Shown in pieces: positions 9,501 through 19,200 of a stretch of DNA of 64,000 nucleotides. The DNA is taken from assembly GCA_902167325.1 (NCBI GenBank), contig LR632930.1, positions 1,860,001 to 1,924,000 on the forward strand, written 5' to 3'. The stretch is from Chitinophaga pinensis. Its GTDB lineage: Bacteria > Bacteroidota > Bacteroidia > Chitinophagales > Chitinophagaceae. A program made the position numbers and the translations under genes. Under the pieces are notes generated by a model that ran no database searches, was not told the DNA's origin, and worked only from the letters and a program-made list of their open reading frames with translations. Numbering within the stretch: position 1 is the stretch's first letter; every line of letters starts with the position of its first letter.

Positions 9501-10426
9501 CGGGATGGACGCATGTGGTAGCCGTATATAATAACGGAGTTCCTGCATTGTATGTAAACGGCAAGCTGGCAGGGCAGGCTCCTGCAGGGGATCATGTCGT
9601 TGTTCCCGGTTTGGGCACCAAGCCTACGGGAGAGCTGCAGTCCGGTGTGTTTGAAGGAAATGCTACTGAACCCAAACTTTACCATGAAGCACTCAGTCCG
9701 CAAAAGATAGTGGCGCAGTATACCGCTGGTTTACCTGCACCTGCATTACCCGGAGGGATGGTTCTCTCCGGTGAAAGTGGCAGGATGAAAGCGGTATTCC
9801 GGGAGAATGGGGATTACCGGATAGATGGCAGACAGCTGAGCGTTACGGATAAGTGTGCGGCTCATATTGTTACCGGCTCCTGGCAATTATTCTTCGAAGC
9901 AGGGCGCGGTGCGCCGGCAGGGATAACCCTTCCGGAATTAAAATCACTGCGTAACCATCCGGATTTTAATGTGCGTCACTTTGCCGGAGTGGTCACGTAT
10001 GAAAAAGGAGTACACATCTCAGCAGATATGCTGCAAAAGGGTAAACGGGTGTTGCTGGATCTGGGAAGGATAGAGGTGGTGGCCAGCGTACACATCAACG
10101 GCAAAGATGCGGGCCTTTGCTGGAAAGAGCCTTATCAAACAGATATCACACCATTTGTACATACAGGGGAAAACAAGCTGCGCATTCAGGTGGCCACATT
10201 ATGGCCCAACCGCCAGATTGGAGATGAATACCTCCCGGCAGAAAACAAGTATTCATCTTCCAATTATATCACTGCCTTACCCGACTGGCTGGTGCAAAAC
10301 AAAGAGAACGCCGGGCAGCGTATCTCATTCTCTTCCTGGAACAACTATAAGAAAGAGGACCCGCTGCTTGAATCGGGCTTACTGGGTCCGGTGAGGTTAT
10401 TGACTACCTGGGAAGCAATCCTGTAA
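6524..10426 (+). CDS. GH106-type alpha-L-rhamnosidase with internal LamG module
   Basis: Exported glycoside hydrolase predicted to release alpha-L-rhamnose from plant or bacterial polysaccharides. The selected ATG gives MQRREFLKNSLITATGVLIL, a Tat-like twin-arginine signal; the longer upstream frame lacks any export signal. After the signal comes PPARYRPQVFWMWQNG and a TIM-barrel-like region containing LHNSSGFSGTGGP, characteristic of the GH106 family. Residues about 900-1070 form a LamG/concanavalin-like module (FSIEVWIKP, YVNGKLAGQ), and the last 200 residues are a jelly-roll like that of GH2-related enzymes. About 1300 residues is long for GH106, and the LamG insert accounts for the extra length. 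It stands alone, with no SusC/D beside it. Family call firm; substrate inferred. Confidence 0.85.
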   Translation: MQRREFLKNSLITATGVLILPALSSAGVNDEPFNPAAFMRPPARYRPQVFWMWQNGHVSKEGITKDLEAMRQMGLGGAMLFNVEAAVPKGPIDMGGEQWRQMILFTMQEAQRLQLQITLHNSSGFSGTGGPFVQPDQSMQQLVWRTVQAVPETKAYQLPQPFSKLGFYKDVAVLAFPELPEPFTHKLLLNGEAADILMLSDEQPETALRLEKTGELVFEFTVVSTIQSVTIWRKPEVPADVYNGPPDNPPILTLESSTDGVNYAPVCTISMPQLRKMNAPGAAVFPAVNTKFLRLKTNTATWLSGIRWHAHAGVYNWPGKANFYQYVPVATTELPATEGINEGDVLDLTHLLQQDDMLHWSPPAGHWTILRIGHTPTGQPGASQPDAAAGLELDKFSRKAVDAWWQHMDDYIFNDLRSCAAFSGLEIDSWEVGVQNWTQQMPEAFIDSNNYSITPWLPALTGRIVNNSTATDAFLSDFRKTQARLVAKEYYAGFKAHCNGKGWHLWGEPYGDGMFDSLQITQELDLPMGEFWTRYAPGSMNAISTALSAGHTAGKRVIGAEAFTGLPETSRWTDYPYSHKVQGDHFYSMGINHLMFHTMVHQPYRYGAPGFSMAHFGSHFDRTNPWMPFASGWTDYLTRTQYLLQQGHYAADFVFFKGEEPSATIPDIDLASPAAPTGYGADVMGPDALFSDISIRQHEIVFPDGMKYKVMALIQQQSMSVRVLQKLKALVENGMWLAVNEKPASLPGLDGEQAEQEALVNAIWGDLDGVTVKEHSLGKGTVYRGKLLAEIIQLPPDFTYTAPRRDAAIRFTHRCTATADIYFVSNRLRRHERITAAFRVKGMQPELWNAENGSITEVLMYETTEHGIRIPMEFTPGGSWLVVFRKPLTGKGIRSLLQDGNILAATHPYVVPEATQWKRVRQTFSIEVWIKPDSYAMPGKGYVVFPAEGEVVYGKGITTAGIAAGQNVIRICERSKGAAYFSKDVVAVYAPVSGWTHVVAVYNNGVPALYVNGKLAGQAPAGDHVVVPGLGTKPTGELQSGVFEGNATEPKLYHEALSPQKIVAQYTAGLPAPALPGGMVLSGESGRMKAVFRENGDYRIDGRQLSVTDKCAAHIVTGSWQLFFEAGRGAPAGITLPELKSLRNHPDFNVRHFAGVVTYEKGVHISADMLQKGKRVLLDLGRIEVVASVHINGKDAGLCWKEPYQTDITPFVHTGENKLRIQVATLWPNRQIGDEYLPAENKYSSSNYITALPDWLVQNKENAGQRISFSSWNNYKKEDPLLESGLLGPVRLLTTWEAIL

Positions 10427-10466
10427 CCAAACAGCAGTAGAATAATATTTATACTAATTTGGAATT

Positions 10467-10489
10467 GTCTTACATTTATTGTGTAAGAC
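10467..10489. other. Inverted repeat GTCTTACA-N7-TGTAAGAC
   Basis: Perfect 8-bp arms with an AT-rich 7-nt spacer, 40 nt after the rhamnosidase stop and 140 nt before the next gene. It could be a weak terminator for the first or an operator for the second; the sequence does not decide. Confidence 0.4.
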
Positions 10490-10628
10490 CCGAAAAGCCT
10501 ATTCATCTATTTTTCTTCTTCAGCCCGTTTACCGTTCCGGCAATATTTGTAAAAGTTATCAGCAGTATTAAGCGAAGTATTTCGTTCGGCTTGCTATGCC
10601 CGATTCCATATCCTTAAAAACAATTGCA

Positions 10629-13600
10629 ATGAAAACTCAACCTCAAATTGCCGGTTCGCAGCATGCGAACACCGCATCCGTTACTACTGATGTGGCTTCA
10701 TTCACTACAAACTGGACCTCCTCCCGGTCAGTTGGTCCATCAGCTTCGGCCTGCCTTTCCCATCATTGCGTATGGTATTGTTCGGGGCAGGAACTGTATG
10801 GATTTGATCAGTTTACGGGCGGGGAGCAATATTGTTTGACAGGTTTTGGTAAAACGCCGGCATCCACGGTTTTTGTACAGCCATTTGAAGATGGTTTGCT
10901 GGTAGCCTGTGATGATGCAGGGTTGTATTACATCGATCTCACCACGGCAATGCCAGTTCCGGTAAAAATCGGGACGATCAGTGAAGAAGGTGATCACTCC
11001 GGGCAGCACAAAAAGCCACTGTGGATGGAAGCCCATAATGGCTCTGTGTATATCTATTCCGGTGACGGACGTATATTCCGGATGGTGTCCAGAGGGGAAG
11101 TAGCCCGCGGACTTGTGCGGGGAGACAGGCCGGGTACCGGATGCTATCCAAGCCTGAGTACAGACGGATTATATGTAACAAAAGGAAAGGAACTCCTGAT
11201 TTACAATCTGCAATCACTGCATAAACTGCATACGGTTAAATTACCGCATAATGGCTGCGACAGTATCCGTTCAACATCCGCAGCACCGGTATACTGTGTG
11301 GTATTGAATTCGGGTGACCTTTGTAATATGGTATGCGGTATTTCCGGCGGCGCACATCCCAAAGTGCTATGGACCGCCACGATGGAAGTTTCTCTCTCCT
11401 CGAATGGTATGCTTGTCAGTGATGAATTTTACTGTTATATCCCACTCGTACACGGCTCCCTGGTAGTACTGGATGTTTACACCGGCAAACAGGCTGCTTT
11501 CAATAATAAGAATGTTGGACCGTATTCGCTGGGTTCCATCATACTCGGCAAAACCATCATGCAGGAAGGTATATTGTATATGTCCTATGCGATAGACGGC
11601 GTTGCCGGTGGAGTTATCCATGCTATTAATCTGAATACCGGTGTAGCAGCCTCCCGGCATACAGATCCCGGGGCACAATTAATAGATGTAGAGAATGGTG
11701 TTTTATATTACAGTGATCTCACGCTGGAAAGTGAATATTTCAGAAATATTCACGCCGTAAGATTGTCGGATTTGTCCAGAGAGTTTTATGCAGAGAGTAT
11801 CCTGATGCAGGATATGGAGTTTTCGGGGAAGATGGACGAACCGGGGGCAGTTCCTGTAACAAGCGCCCGTATTTTGACGGAGATTGTCCTGTTTGATAAA
11901 TCCGGCAGCCTCCGGTCTGGTCAGCATCTCCGGATAGGCGCTTCGGAGGATGCCGTGTTCTGGTTTGAAGGTAAAGAGTACCGGGTTGGGCCTTCCACTT
12001 ATGCAGATCTGGAAACGGATGCCAACGGACGAGTACGGTTATCCATGAACCCCGGATATACTGATAGCAATGGCCGGTTTCATGATGGGCTTACCTACCC
12101 AGGTCTGACACTTTTCTCCACTTTTATGGATGATGATTCGAGTATCCTTATCCGGCCGGATGCACAGCTGCATGATATGCTGGCAGGGATGACGCCGGAA
12201 ATGCTCCGGGATGGGAAGGATTTCAACGGAAATCACGTTGTGACGGATACTTACCGGAATAACGATGCCGCCATGAATGATGTGGCGGATGTGATCAGGA
12301 CAACGGCGGTGATGATAAAATCATCGTTAGCGCATAATAACAAGCGCATGGAAAGCAGGTATCTGGCAAATGGCTGCAATATGGACACCATCTGCTGTTG
12401 CGCCACCGGCGATTTTCATTGCCCGGTAGTTTGCTCCAATAACTATGCATTTGACCTGGGCGGGGCTGCAGGAGGCAAAACGTATTTTAAGGACCAGTTG
12501 AATGAAGCAGGTATTCAGGAATGGCTGAATCAGCATCCTTTAACTACCAACCCGGTTCCTATGTCTTTCGATGATTTTTGGGATAATATTAAAAGCGGAG
12601 CCGCTGCAGTTACCGATGCCATCGTATACACGGCAGATAAGGTCCGGGCAAGGGTAACTGCGATCATCAATAAAGTGAAGCATACCATCGACCTCGTGAT
12701 TGATACGCTGGGGAAAGCCATGCTTGTTGCACAGGGTATCTTCAACACTATTGCCAGGGGAATTGAGAAAGTGAAGGAAATGCTGAGCTTTTATTTCGAC
12801 TGGCAGGATATTCTTGCCATGAAAGACATACTGAAAGAACAGGTAAACTCTGTCGTGAGTAAACTGTTGGATTCCAAAGAGCATGGTAAGCCCAGTGTTT
12901 TCGATCAAATGAAAGGAAAGGGAGCTGAGATATTTGCGAAGCTGCATGAAACAGTGCAGAAGAATTTAACGGATATGGAAAAGGAGTATGGTGCATACAC
13001 CGGGAAGGCTGTCCGGGAAGATGCGGAACGGGCAGCGGGTATTGCCAATTCCGCTGCCGGAGGTGTAAAGTCTAATTGGTTACTTTATAATGTAATGGAT
13101 CAGTTGCTGTCAAAAAGGATACTTACGGCCGATAAATTAAATGTGGAGATGTCTGGCCTGCCATTCGGGTATCTTATTCCTGACCTAAACGTGCCCGAAA
13201 GCCTGAAAGAAGAATTGCAAAAGTTGTTCGGGGACCTGGAACATAAAGTGACGGACGATATTAAAGCAACATTGCGGGAAGTGCAGGTGGGATTGACCGA
13301 GAATGCCGGCAACCTTTTCTCCGGCACGGTTAAATTCTTTATCGGTATCGTAAAAGGTGCGGCCAGCGTAACTATCGATGTGGTGAGAGGTTTGTTTGAT
13401 GCGATGATGGCCATTTTGAAAGCACTGTTAAAGATGGTGGATGCATATCTTACCCAAAAGATAGAAATACCTTTCATTTCAGACCTGTACCGGTTTATAA
13501 CAAGGTCTGACAAAAATTCCAAGGGCAGCGACCTTACAGTGGCAGATTTCGTATGCCTGCTGCTGGCCATTCCAACCCAGTTGGTAACCAAGGCCACGGC

Positions 13601-14270
13601 CGGAGTAACGGCGGTCCCGAATAAGGTTGCGGCAATATTGAGTATTGCCAGTGGTGCCGGGCAGGAGCTGTGGGCACTGTTTAATGCACAGTTAGGCGGT
13701 ACCAAATTGTTAATGGACAGGGGGAAGATGGTTTTGGGGAGAATTGGTAAGCCGATTTATAAAATTGCCCAGCTGATAGGAATCGTAGTAATAGGAGGAG
13801 TCGTACGATCCCTGCTCTTTCTGGTAGAATTCTTTGCAAATGCAGATAACCCCACGGCGCTGGCTTATGATACGCTCTTATGGGCGGTAACAACGTTTGG
13901 TGTGTTTGTGGATGTAATCGTAATGAGTGTGTTCGCATACACGAAGTTTATACCTGATGAGGGGAGAACAGCCATCAATGCAGCGCTGGGCCTTTTTATG
14001 GGCCTGTCCGGACTATTCATTTTAGGTTATGTGTCTAATGTAAGTGAAACCTCCAACCCGCTGGGTGTTATATTTTCATTCCTGGGCTTCGCAGCAATTA
14101 CACTGCGGCCGGGTGTGTTGATTGGCACACCCCGAAGCAGGGGCATTTGTATCGGCACTGCCTGGGCATGTACTTCCGGAACTGCAGCAATCAAGCTTTA
14201 CTCCGGTATAAAAGCATATAAGGCGCTGGGGGTGAAGGATGGCCATGTCGTGATGTCAGAAATAAACTAG
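10629..14270 (+). CDS. Large beta-propeller / helical / membrane protein of unknown function
   Basis: 1213 residues from this ATG (an in-frame ATG 33 nt upstream is possible). No signal peptide. Visible parts in order: residues about 35-400 carry repeated blades of PQQ/WD-like type (for example GQELYGFDQFTGG, DGLLVACDDAGLYYIDL, NGSVYIYSGDGRIFRM); about 415-480 an Ig-like or prealbumin-like strand set with TDANGRV; a cysteine cluster at 583-602 (C583, C589, C590, C591, C598, C602); a long helical, Lys/Glu-rich region at about 640-960; a motif DFVCLLLAIPTQLVTK near 970-990; and four or five hydrophobic segments between about 1046 and 1160. I do not recognise a named family. The order sensor/propeller, amphipathic helices, membrane segments would suit a pore-forming or membrane-inserting protein, but that is speculation. 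Confidence 0.7.
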   Translation: MKTQPQIAGSQHANTASVTTDVASFTTNWTSSRSVGPSASACLSHHCVWYCSGQELYGFDQFTGGEQYCLTGFGKTPASTVFVQPFEDGLLVACDDAGLYYIDLTTAMPVPVKIGTISEEGDHSGQHKKPLWMEAHNGSVYIYSGDGRIFRMVSRGEVARGLVRGDRPGTGCYPSLSTDGLYVTKGKELLIYNLQSLHKLHTVKLPHNGCDSIRSTSAAPVYCVVLNSGDLCNMVCGISGGAHPKVLWTATMEVSLSSNGMLVSDEFYCYIPLVHGSLVVLDVYTGKQAAFNNKNVGPYSLGSIILGKTIMQEGILYMSYAIDGVAGGVIHAINLNTGVAASRHTDPGAQLIDVENGVLYYSDLTLESEYFRNIHAVRLSDLSREFYAESILMQDMEFSGKMDEPGAVPVTSARILTEIVLFDKSGSLRSGQHLRIGASEDAVFWFEGKEYRVGPSTYADLETDANGRVRLSMNPGYTDSNGRFHDGLTYPGLTLFSTFMDDDSSILIRPDAQLHDMLAGMTPEMLRDGKDFNGNHVVTDTYRNNDAAMNDVADVIRTTAVMIKSSLAHNNKRMESRYLANGCNMDTICCCATGDFHCPVVCSNNYAFDLGGAAGGKTYFKDQLNEAGIQEWLNQHPLTTNPVPMSFDDFWDNIKSGAAAVTDAIVYTADKVRARVTAIINKVKHTIDLVIDTLGKAMLVAQGIFNTIARGIEKVKEMLSFYFDWQDILAMKDILKEQVNSVVSKLLDSKEHGKPSVFDQMKGKGAEIFAKLHETVQKNLTDMEKEYGAYTGKAVREDAERAAGIANSAAGGVKSNWLLYNVMDQLLSKRILTADKLNVEMSGLPFGYLIPDLNVPESLKEELQKLFGDLEHKVTDDIKATLREVQVGLTENAGNLFSGTVKFFIGIVKGAASVTIDVVRGLFDAMMAILKALLKMVDAYLTQKIEIPFISDLYRFITRSDKNSKGSDLTVADFVCLLLAIPTQLVTKATAGVTAVPNKVAAILSIASGAGQELWALFNAQLGGTKLLMDRGKMVLGRIGKPIYKIAQLIGIVVIGGVVRSLLFLVEFFANADNPTALAYDTLLWAVTTFGVFVDVIVMSVFAYTKFIPDEGRTAINAALGLFMGLSGLFILGYVSNVSETSNPLGVIFSFLGFAAITLRPGVLIGTPRSRGICIGTAWACTSGTAAIKLYSGIKAYKALGVKDGHVVMSEIN

Positions 14271-14300
14271 CAGGCACCGGATAATTGTAATTTGCTACCG

Positions 14301-14339
14301 GGGAAAACACATTATGGTTGTAGCTATATGTGTTTTCCC
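14301..14339 (+). terminator. Hairpin after the propeller protein gene
   Basis: Perfect 12-bp inverted repeat GGGAAAACACAT / ATGTGTTTTCCC with a 15-nt loop, 30 nt past the stop. The T-run is inside the stem; a short CT-rich tail follows. Likely transcription end. Confidence 0.6.
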
Positions 14340-14552
14340 TCTGTGCTGCCTCAATTTTAATGAAAAATTAATGCCTTTTAGGCTGCAATAGTTTGCTGTT
14401 TGCCGGCAAACCTTTTAATTTTACGCCCCACTGCTTTAGGCATGCACCGGGGAATGATGGGATCTTCCTCATTGTCTCCGGGGGGAATAGACATGTGAGC
14501 ATTGATAATCAGGCGTGCCTGGCGTATCGGGCACAGTAACTTAATATTGAAC

Positions 14553-14960
14553 ATGGTACGGTCGATGATCGGATTTATGCTATTGGTATTTGTCCTCCTG
14601 CTGGACGGGTATCCTCATTGCATACATTCGTTTGACCGGTTTTCTCCCGGCAGGTATTATCTTAATCTTACAGAAGATGAGTTGGCCGACGAACCCTGTG
14701 ATGTGCTGGAATTCAGCAGGTCAGGGTCTTCCGATGCGAGGAGTTCTTCCGAAAAGCTGCAGGCCGTCGAACTTTCTGAGGAAGATATAGATTCCATTTT
14801 CAGGAAGCAGCATGTTCCTTTTAAATTGGTCATTACCGCACTTTATACTCACACCACTATCTTTTCATCGGTTTGCCCCGCTACTCCATTACCCTTCTCT
14901 CCACAAATTACCTGCGTTACGCCCGATAAGATTATTGTGCAGCGGGTGATCCGTATTTGA
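14553..14960 (+). CDS. Small hypothetical protein with N-terminal membrane segment
   Basis: 135 residues from ATG; a TTG 51 nt upstream would lengthen it. The start MVRSMIGFMLLVFVLLLDG is a signal anchor or uncleaved signal, followed by an acidic, serine-rich stretch (DELADEPCDVLEFSRSGSSD) and a C-terminal part with four cysteines in total. No family recognised. It lies 144 nt upstream of the efflux operon on the same strand. Small exported proteins of this kind do occur ahead of such operons, but no role can be deduced and the gene may not be real. Confidence 0.45.
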   Translation: MVRSMIGFMLLVFVLLLDGYPHCIHSFDRFSPGRYYLNLTEDELADEPCDVLEFSRSGSSDARSSSEKLQAVELSEEDIDSIFRKQHVPFKLVITALYTHTTIFSSVCPATPLPFSPQITCVTPDKIIVQRVIRI

Positions 14961-15104
14961 TCTGCTTTCTGCAGTTATGCCATTCCCGGCTAACTGAACC
15001 ATTATCAGCTTCCATCCGCAATGTCCCGGCATTCGGTAAGGCACCTGTTTGTGCCTGTATGGTTGCTCCTGCTATCTAAATCCATCCTTAAACAAATACA
15101 CTAA

Positions 15105-16187
15105 ATGAAGCCAATTCTGACAGTATTGGGCTTGTATGCCCTCCTGTGCCATACCAGCTGCCATCCAAAAGAAGAACATCACGAAACTTCCTCAAAACTG
15201 CTCGTTACCAGTCCGCTTAAAACGGATACCACCATTACCCGGGAATATGTTTGCCAGATCAAATCTATCCGGAACATCGAAGTGCGTGCCCAGGAAAAAG
15301 GGTATCTGCAGGAGGTGCTGGTAGATGAAGGCCAGCATGTAAAGGCCGGACAGCTCCTCTTCCGGATCATGCCGCGCCTCTATGAAGCGGAAAAACTAAA
15401 AGCAGAAGCAGAAGCGCAGGCTGCAGAAATTGAAATGCAGAATACCAAAACCCTGGCAGACAAAAATGTAGTATCAAAGAATGAACTGGCACTGGCCAAT
15501 GCCAAACTGAAGAAGGCCCAGGCAGAGCTGGCCCTGGCGGAGGTGCATCTCGCCTTCACAGAGATCCGCGCTCCCTTCGACGGTATCATCAACCACCTCC
15601 ATCTCAAACTGGGAAGCCTTGTGGAAGAGGGCGACCTCCTCACCAGCCTGTCTGACAACAGCAGAATGTGGGTGTATTTCAATGTGTCAGAGCCGGAATA
15701 CCTCAACTATGCCTCCACGATCAAGCCTAAAGAGAAGATCAATGTGAACCTGCGGATGGCCAATAAAGAAGAATTCAGGCACCCCGGTGTGGTGGAAACC
15801 ATTGAGGCCGAGTTTAACAACGAAACCGGGAATATCGCCTTCCGTGCCGCGTTCCCTAATCCGGGAAGCCTCCTGCGCCATGGAGAAACAGGCACCATCC
15901 TCATCCGGGAATCGCTGAAAGATGCGGTTATCATCCCGCAGAAAGCTACCCTTGAGATCCTTGACCGTAAGTATGTGTATGTGGTAGACGCACAGAATAC
16001 CGTTCAGCTGAAGCCCATCACCATCGCCGCTGAAATGCCCGACCTGTTTGTGATTAAAGAGGGATTGACTGGGAATGAGAAAATACTGCTGGAAGGATTG
16101 CGGAAAGTGAAGAATAACGACAAGATATCTTTCGATTTCCAATCGCCGCAAACTGTCTTTTCGCAATTGGTGCTGCCGTCAGAATAA
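15105..16187 (+). CDS. RND efflux periplasmic adaptor (membrane fusion protein)
   Basis: Joins the inner-membrane pump to the outer-membrane channel of a tripartite efflux system. The N-terminus has a relaxed lipoprotein signal ending at C19 (HTSC). Then come a biotinyl-lipoyl half-domain (EVRAQEKGYLQEVLVDEGQHVKAG split around an alpha-hairpin rich in Ala, Glu and Lys, about residues 95-145), the second lipoyl half with IRAPFDGIINHLHLKLGSLV, a beta-barrel, and a membrane-proximal domain. 360 residues matches the AcrA/MexA class. First gene of a three-gene operon: the pump gene starts 27 nt downstream. Confidence 0.93.
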   Translation: MKPILTVLGLYALLCHTSCHPKEEHHETSSKLLVTSPLKTDTTITREYVCQIKSIRNIEVRAQEKGYLQEVLVDEGQHVKAGQLLFRIMPRLYEAEKLKAEAEAQAAEIEMQNTKTLADKNVVSKNELALANAKLKKAQAELALAEVHLAFTEIRAPFDGIINHLHLKLGSLVEEGDLLTSLSDNSRMWVYFNVSEPEYLNYASTIKPKEKINVNLRMANKEEFRHPGVVETIEAEFNNETGNIAFRAAFPNPGSLLRHGETGTILIRESLKDAVIIPQKATLEILDRKYVYVVDAQNTVQLKPITIAAEMPDLFVIKEGLTGNEKILLEGLRKVKNNDKISFDFQSPQTVFSQLVLPSE

Positions 16188-16214
16188 ACTTTAGACCCAT
16201 AAACCGACAATCGA

Positions 16215-19200
16215 ATGTTTAACATATTCATGAAAAGGCCGGTCTTCGCGATCGTCATTTCCATATTTATCATCTTTCTCGGGGTGCTGGCCATTAATGT
16301 GCTGCCCACCTCGCAGTTTCCGTCTATTGCGCCGCCACGGGTTATCGTGAGCGTGGCGTACCCGGGTGCCAGTGCCGATGTGCTGGTACAGTCAGTGCTG
16401 ATCCCCATGGAAAAAGCCGTGAATGGTGTGCCGGGCATGAAATACATGACCTCCGACGCTGTGAGCGCCGGGGAGGCAAACATCCAGGTGGTATTCGAAC
16501 TGGGGACAGATCCCAACCAGGCTGTGGTGAATGTTAAAAACCGAATTGAACAGGTAACCAGCAGGTTGCCGGAGCTGGTGCAGCGCGAAGGGATTATCGT
16601 GAATATCCTGCAGCCCAACATGCTCATGTACGTTAACGTATACAGTAAAGACCCGAAGGCCGACGAGAACTTCCTCTACAACTATTCCAATATCAACATC
16701 CTGCAGGAGCTTCGCCGGGTAAACGGCATCGGTAGTGCGCAGATCCTCGGCAGCCGGCAGTACGCGATGCGTGTATGGCTTAAGCCAGACCGGATGCGCG
16801 CATACAACGTGTCTACGGAAGAAGTGATGGAGGCCCTCTCTACCCAAAGCATCATCGGCTCACCGGGCCGCCTTGGGCGTAGTGACGGTAAACGGTCGGA
16901 AGCACTCGAATATGTACTAACCTACCCGGGCCGCTACAATAAACCGGAACAATACGAGAACGTGATCATCCGGGCCAATCCGGAAGGCGAAGTACTGTAT
17001 CTGAAAGATGTGGCGGAAGTAGAGTTCGGAAGTGAATTCTATGACATCTATTCAAATCTGAATGGCCATCCCTCCGCAGCTATCGTACTCAAACAAACGT
17101 ACGGTAGTAATGCCAGTGAGGTGATCAAGGATATTAAAGCCAAGCTCAATGAGATCAGGGCCGACTTCCCTCCGGGAATGGATTATGAAATCAGCTACGA
17201 TGTATCCAGCTTCCTCGATGCATCTATAGAAAAGGTATTGCACACGCTGGGTGAGGCATTTATTCTCGTGGCACTGGTAGTATTCATCTTCCTGGGCGAC
17301 TGGCGTTCCACACTGATCCCCACCCTGGCGGTACCCGTTTCGCTGATTGGCGCCTTCTTCTTTATGCAGCTGTTCGGCCTTACTATTAACCTGATCACGC
17401 TTTTTGCACTGGTACTGGCGATCGGGATTGTGGTGGATAATGCGATCGTTGTGATTGAAGCCGTGCATGCGAAGATGGAAGAAGAGAACCTGACCCCGTA
17501 TGTGGCTTCTTACAGAGTGGTGCATGAAATCAGCGGAGCCATTGTGGCCATTACATTTGTGATGGCGGCAGTGTTTATCCCTGTGGCATTCATGTCTGGC
17601 CCGGTTGGGATTTTCTACCGGCAGTTTGCCATTACCATGGCCACATCCATCGTACTGTCAGGCGTGGTAGCGCTTACACTTACACCCGTATTGTGTGCCA
17701 TGATCCTGAAGAACAACCATGGTAAACCGAAACGGAAAACTCCCATTGATCATGCGTTGGATGCCTTCAACAGGGTATTTGGGAAACTGACGGGCCGGTA
17801 CGAAAAGCTGTTGCATAGGATCGTTAGCAGGAGAGGTTTAACGGTTGTGGTATTACTGGTGTGTTGCGCAGGGATCTTCGGGATATCGAAGAGCCTGCCG
17901 TCTGGGTTTATTCCTAACGAAGACCAGGGTATGATCTATGCCATCGTTCAAACGCCCCCCGGTTCCACACTGGAGCGTACGAATGATATTTCACGTAAGC
18001 TGCAGGAGATCGCGGAAAAGGTGGAAGGTATCCGCTCCGTATCCGCACTGGCCGGGTATGAGGTGCTCACGGAAGGCCGCGGCTCCAACGCCGGTACCTG
18101 TCTGATCAATTTGGAAGACTGGTCGAAGCGTAAGCACAATGTCAACGAAATCATCGAGGAGCTGGAAGAGAAAGCGAAAGAAATACCCGGTGCCACCATT
18201 GAGTTCTTCGGTCCACCCGCTGTTCCCGGTTATGGAGCTGCCGGCGGCTTTGCTTTGCGCCTCCTCGATAAAACCAATAACGATGATTACAAGGAACTGG
18301 AAAAGGTGAACGATCAGTTTATGGAAGCTTTGGAGAAACGCAAGGAGCTTACCGGACTGTTCACCTTCTTCAGCGCCAACTATCCGCAGTACGAATTACA
18401 GATCGATAATAAGGCTGCCATGCAAAAAGGTGTGTCTATCGGTAAAGCGATGGATAACCTGTCTATCCTCATCGGTAGTACCTATGAGCTGGGGTTTGTC
18501 CGTTTTGGTACAGCGCTGAAAGTATATGTGCAGGCATCTCCGGAATACCGCCGCCTGCCCGATGATCTGATGCAGCTCTATGTAAAGAATGACCGCGACG
18601 AAATGGTACCCTATTCGGCATTTATGTCGATTAAGAAGTCGCACGGGTTGAATGAGATCACGCGCTTCAATATGTATACCTCCTCTGCGATCCGTGGGGA
18701 GCCTGCTGCAGGCTATAGCAGTGGTGAGGCCATTGCTGCCATACGGGAAGTAGCGGCTAAAACATTGCCGCGCGGGTATGATATTGATTGGGAAGGTCTT
18801 TCGAAAGATGAGTCCGAGCGTGGGAATGAGGCATTGTACATTTTCCTGATCGTACTGGCCTTTGTGTACCTTATCCTTGCGGCGCAGTACGAAAGCTTCT
18901 TCCTGCCGCTGGCCGTGGTATTATCGTTGCCGGCCGGTGTGTTCGGGGCGTTTTTGCTCGTGAAAGTGATGGGGCTGGCCAATGATATTTATGCACAGGT
19001 AGGGTTGGTGATGCTGGTAGGCCTGCTGGGTAAGAATGCGGTGCTGATCGTGGAGTTTGCCGTACAGAAGCACCGTGCAGGGATGTCTGTTCTGCAGGCC
19101 GCAATAGAAGGTGCCCGTGTACGGTTCCGTCCTATCCTCATGACCTCCCTGGCGTTTATTGCCGGCCTGATACCGCTCGTATTTGCTACAGGACCCGGTG

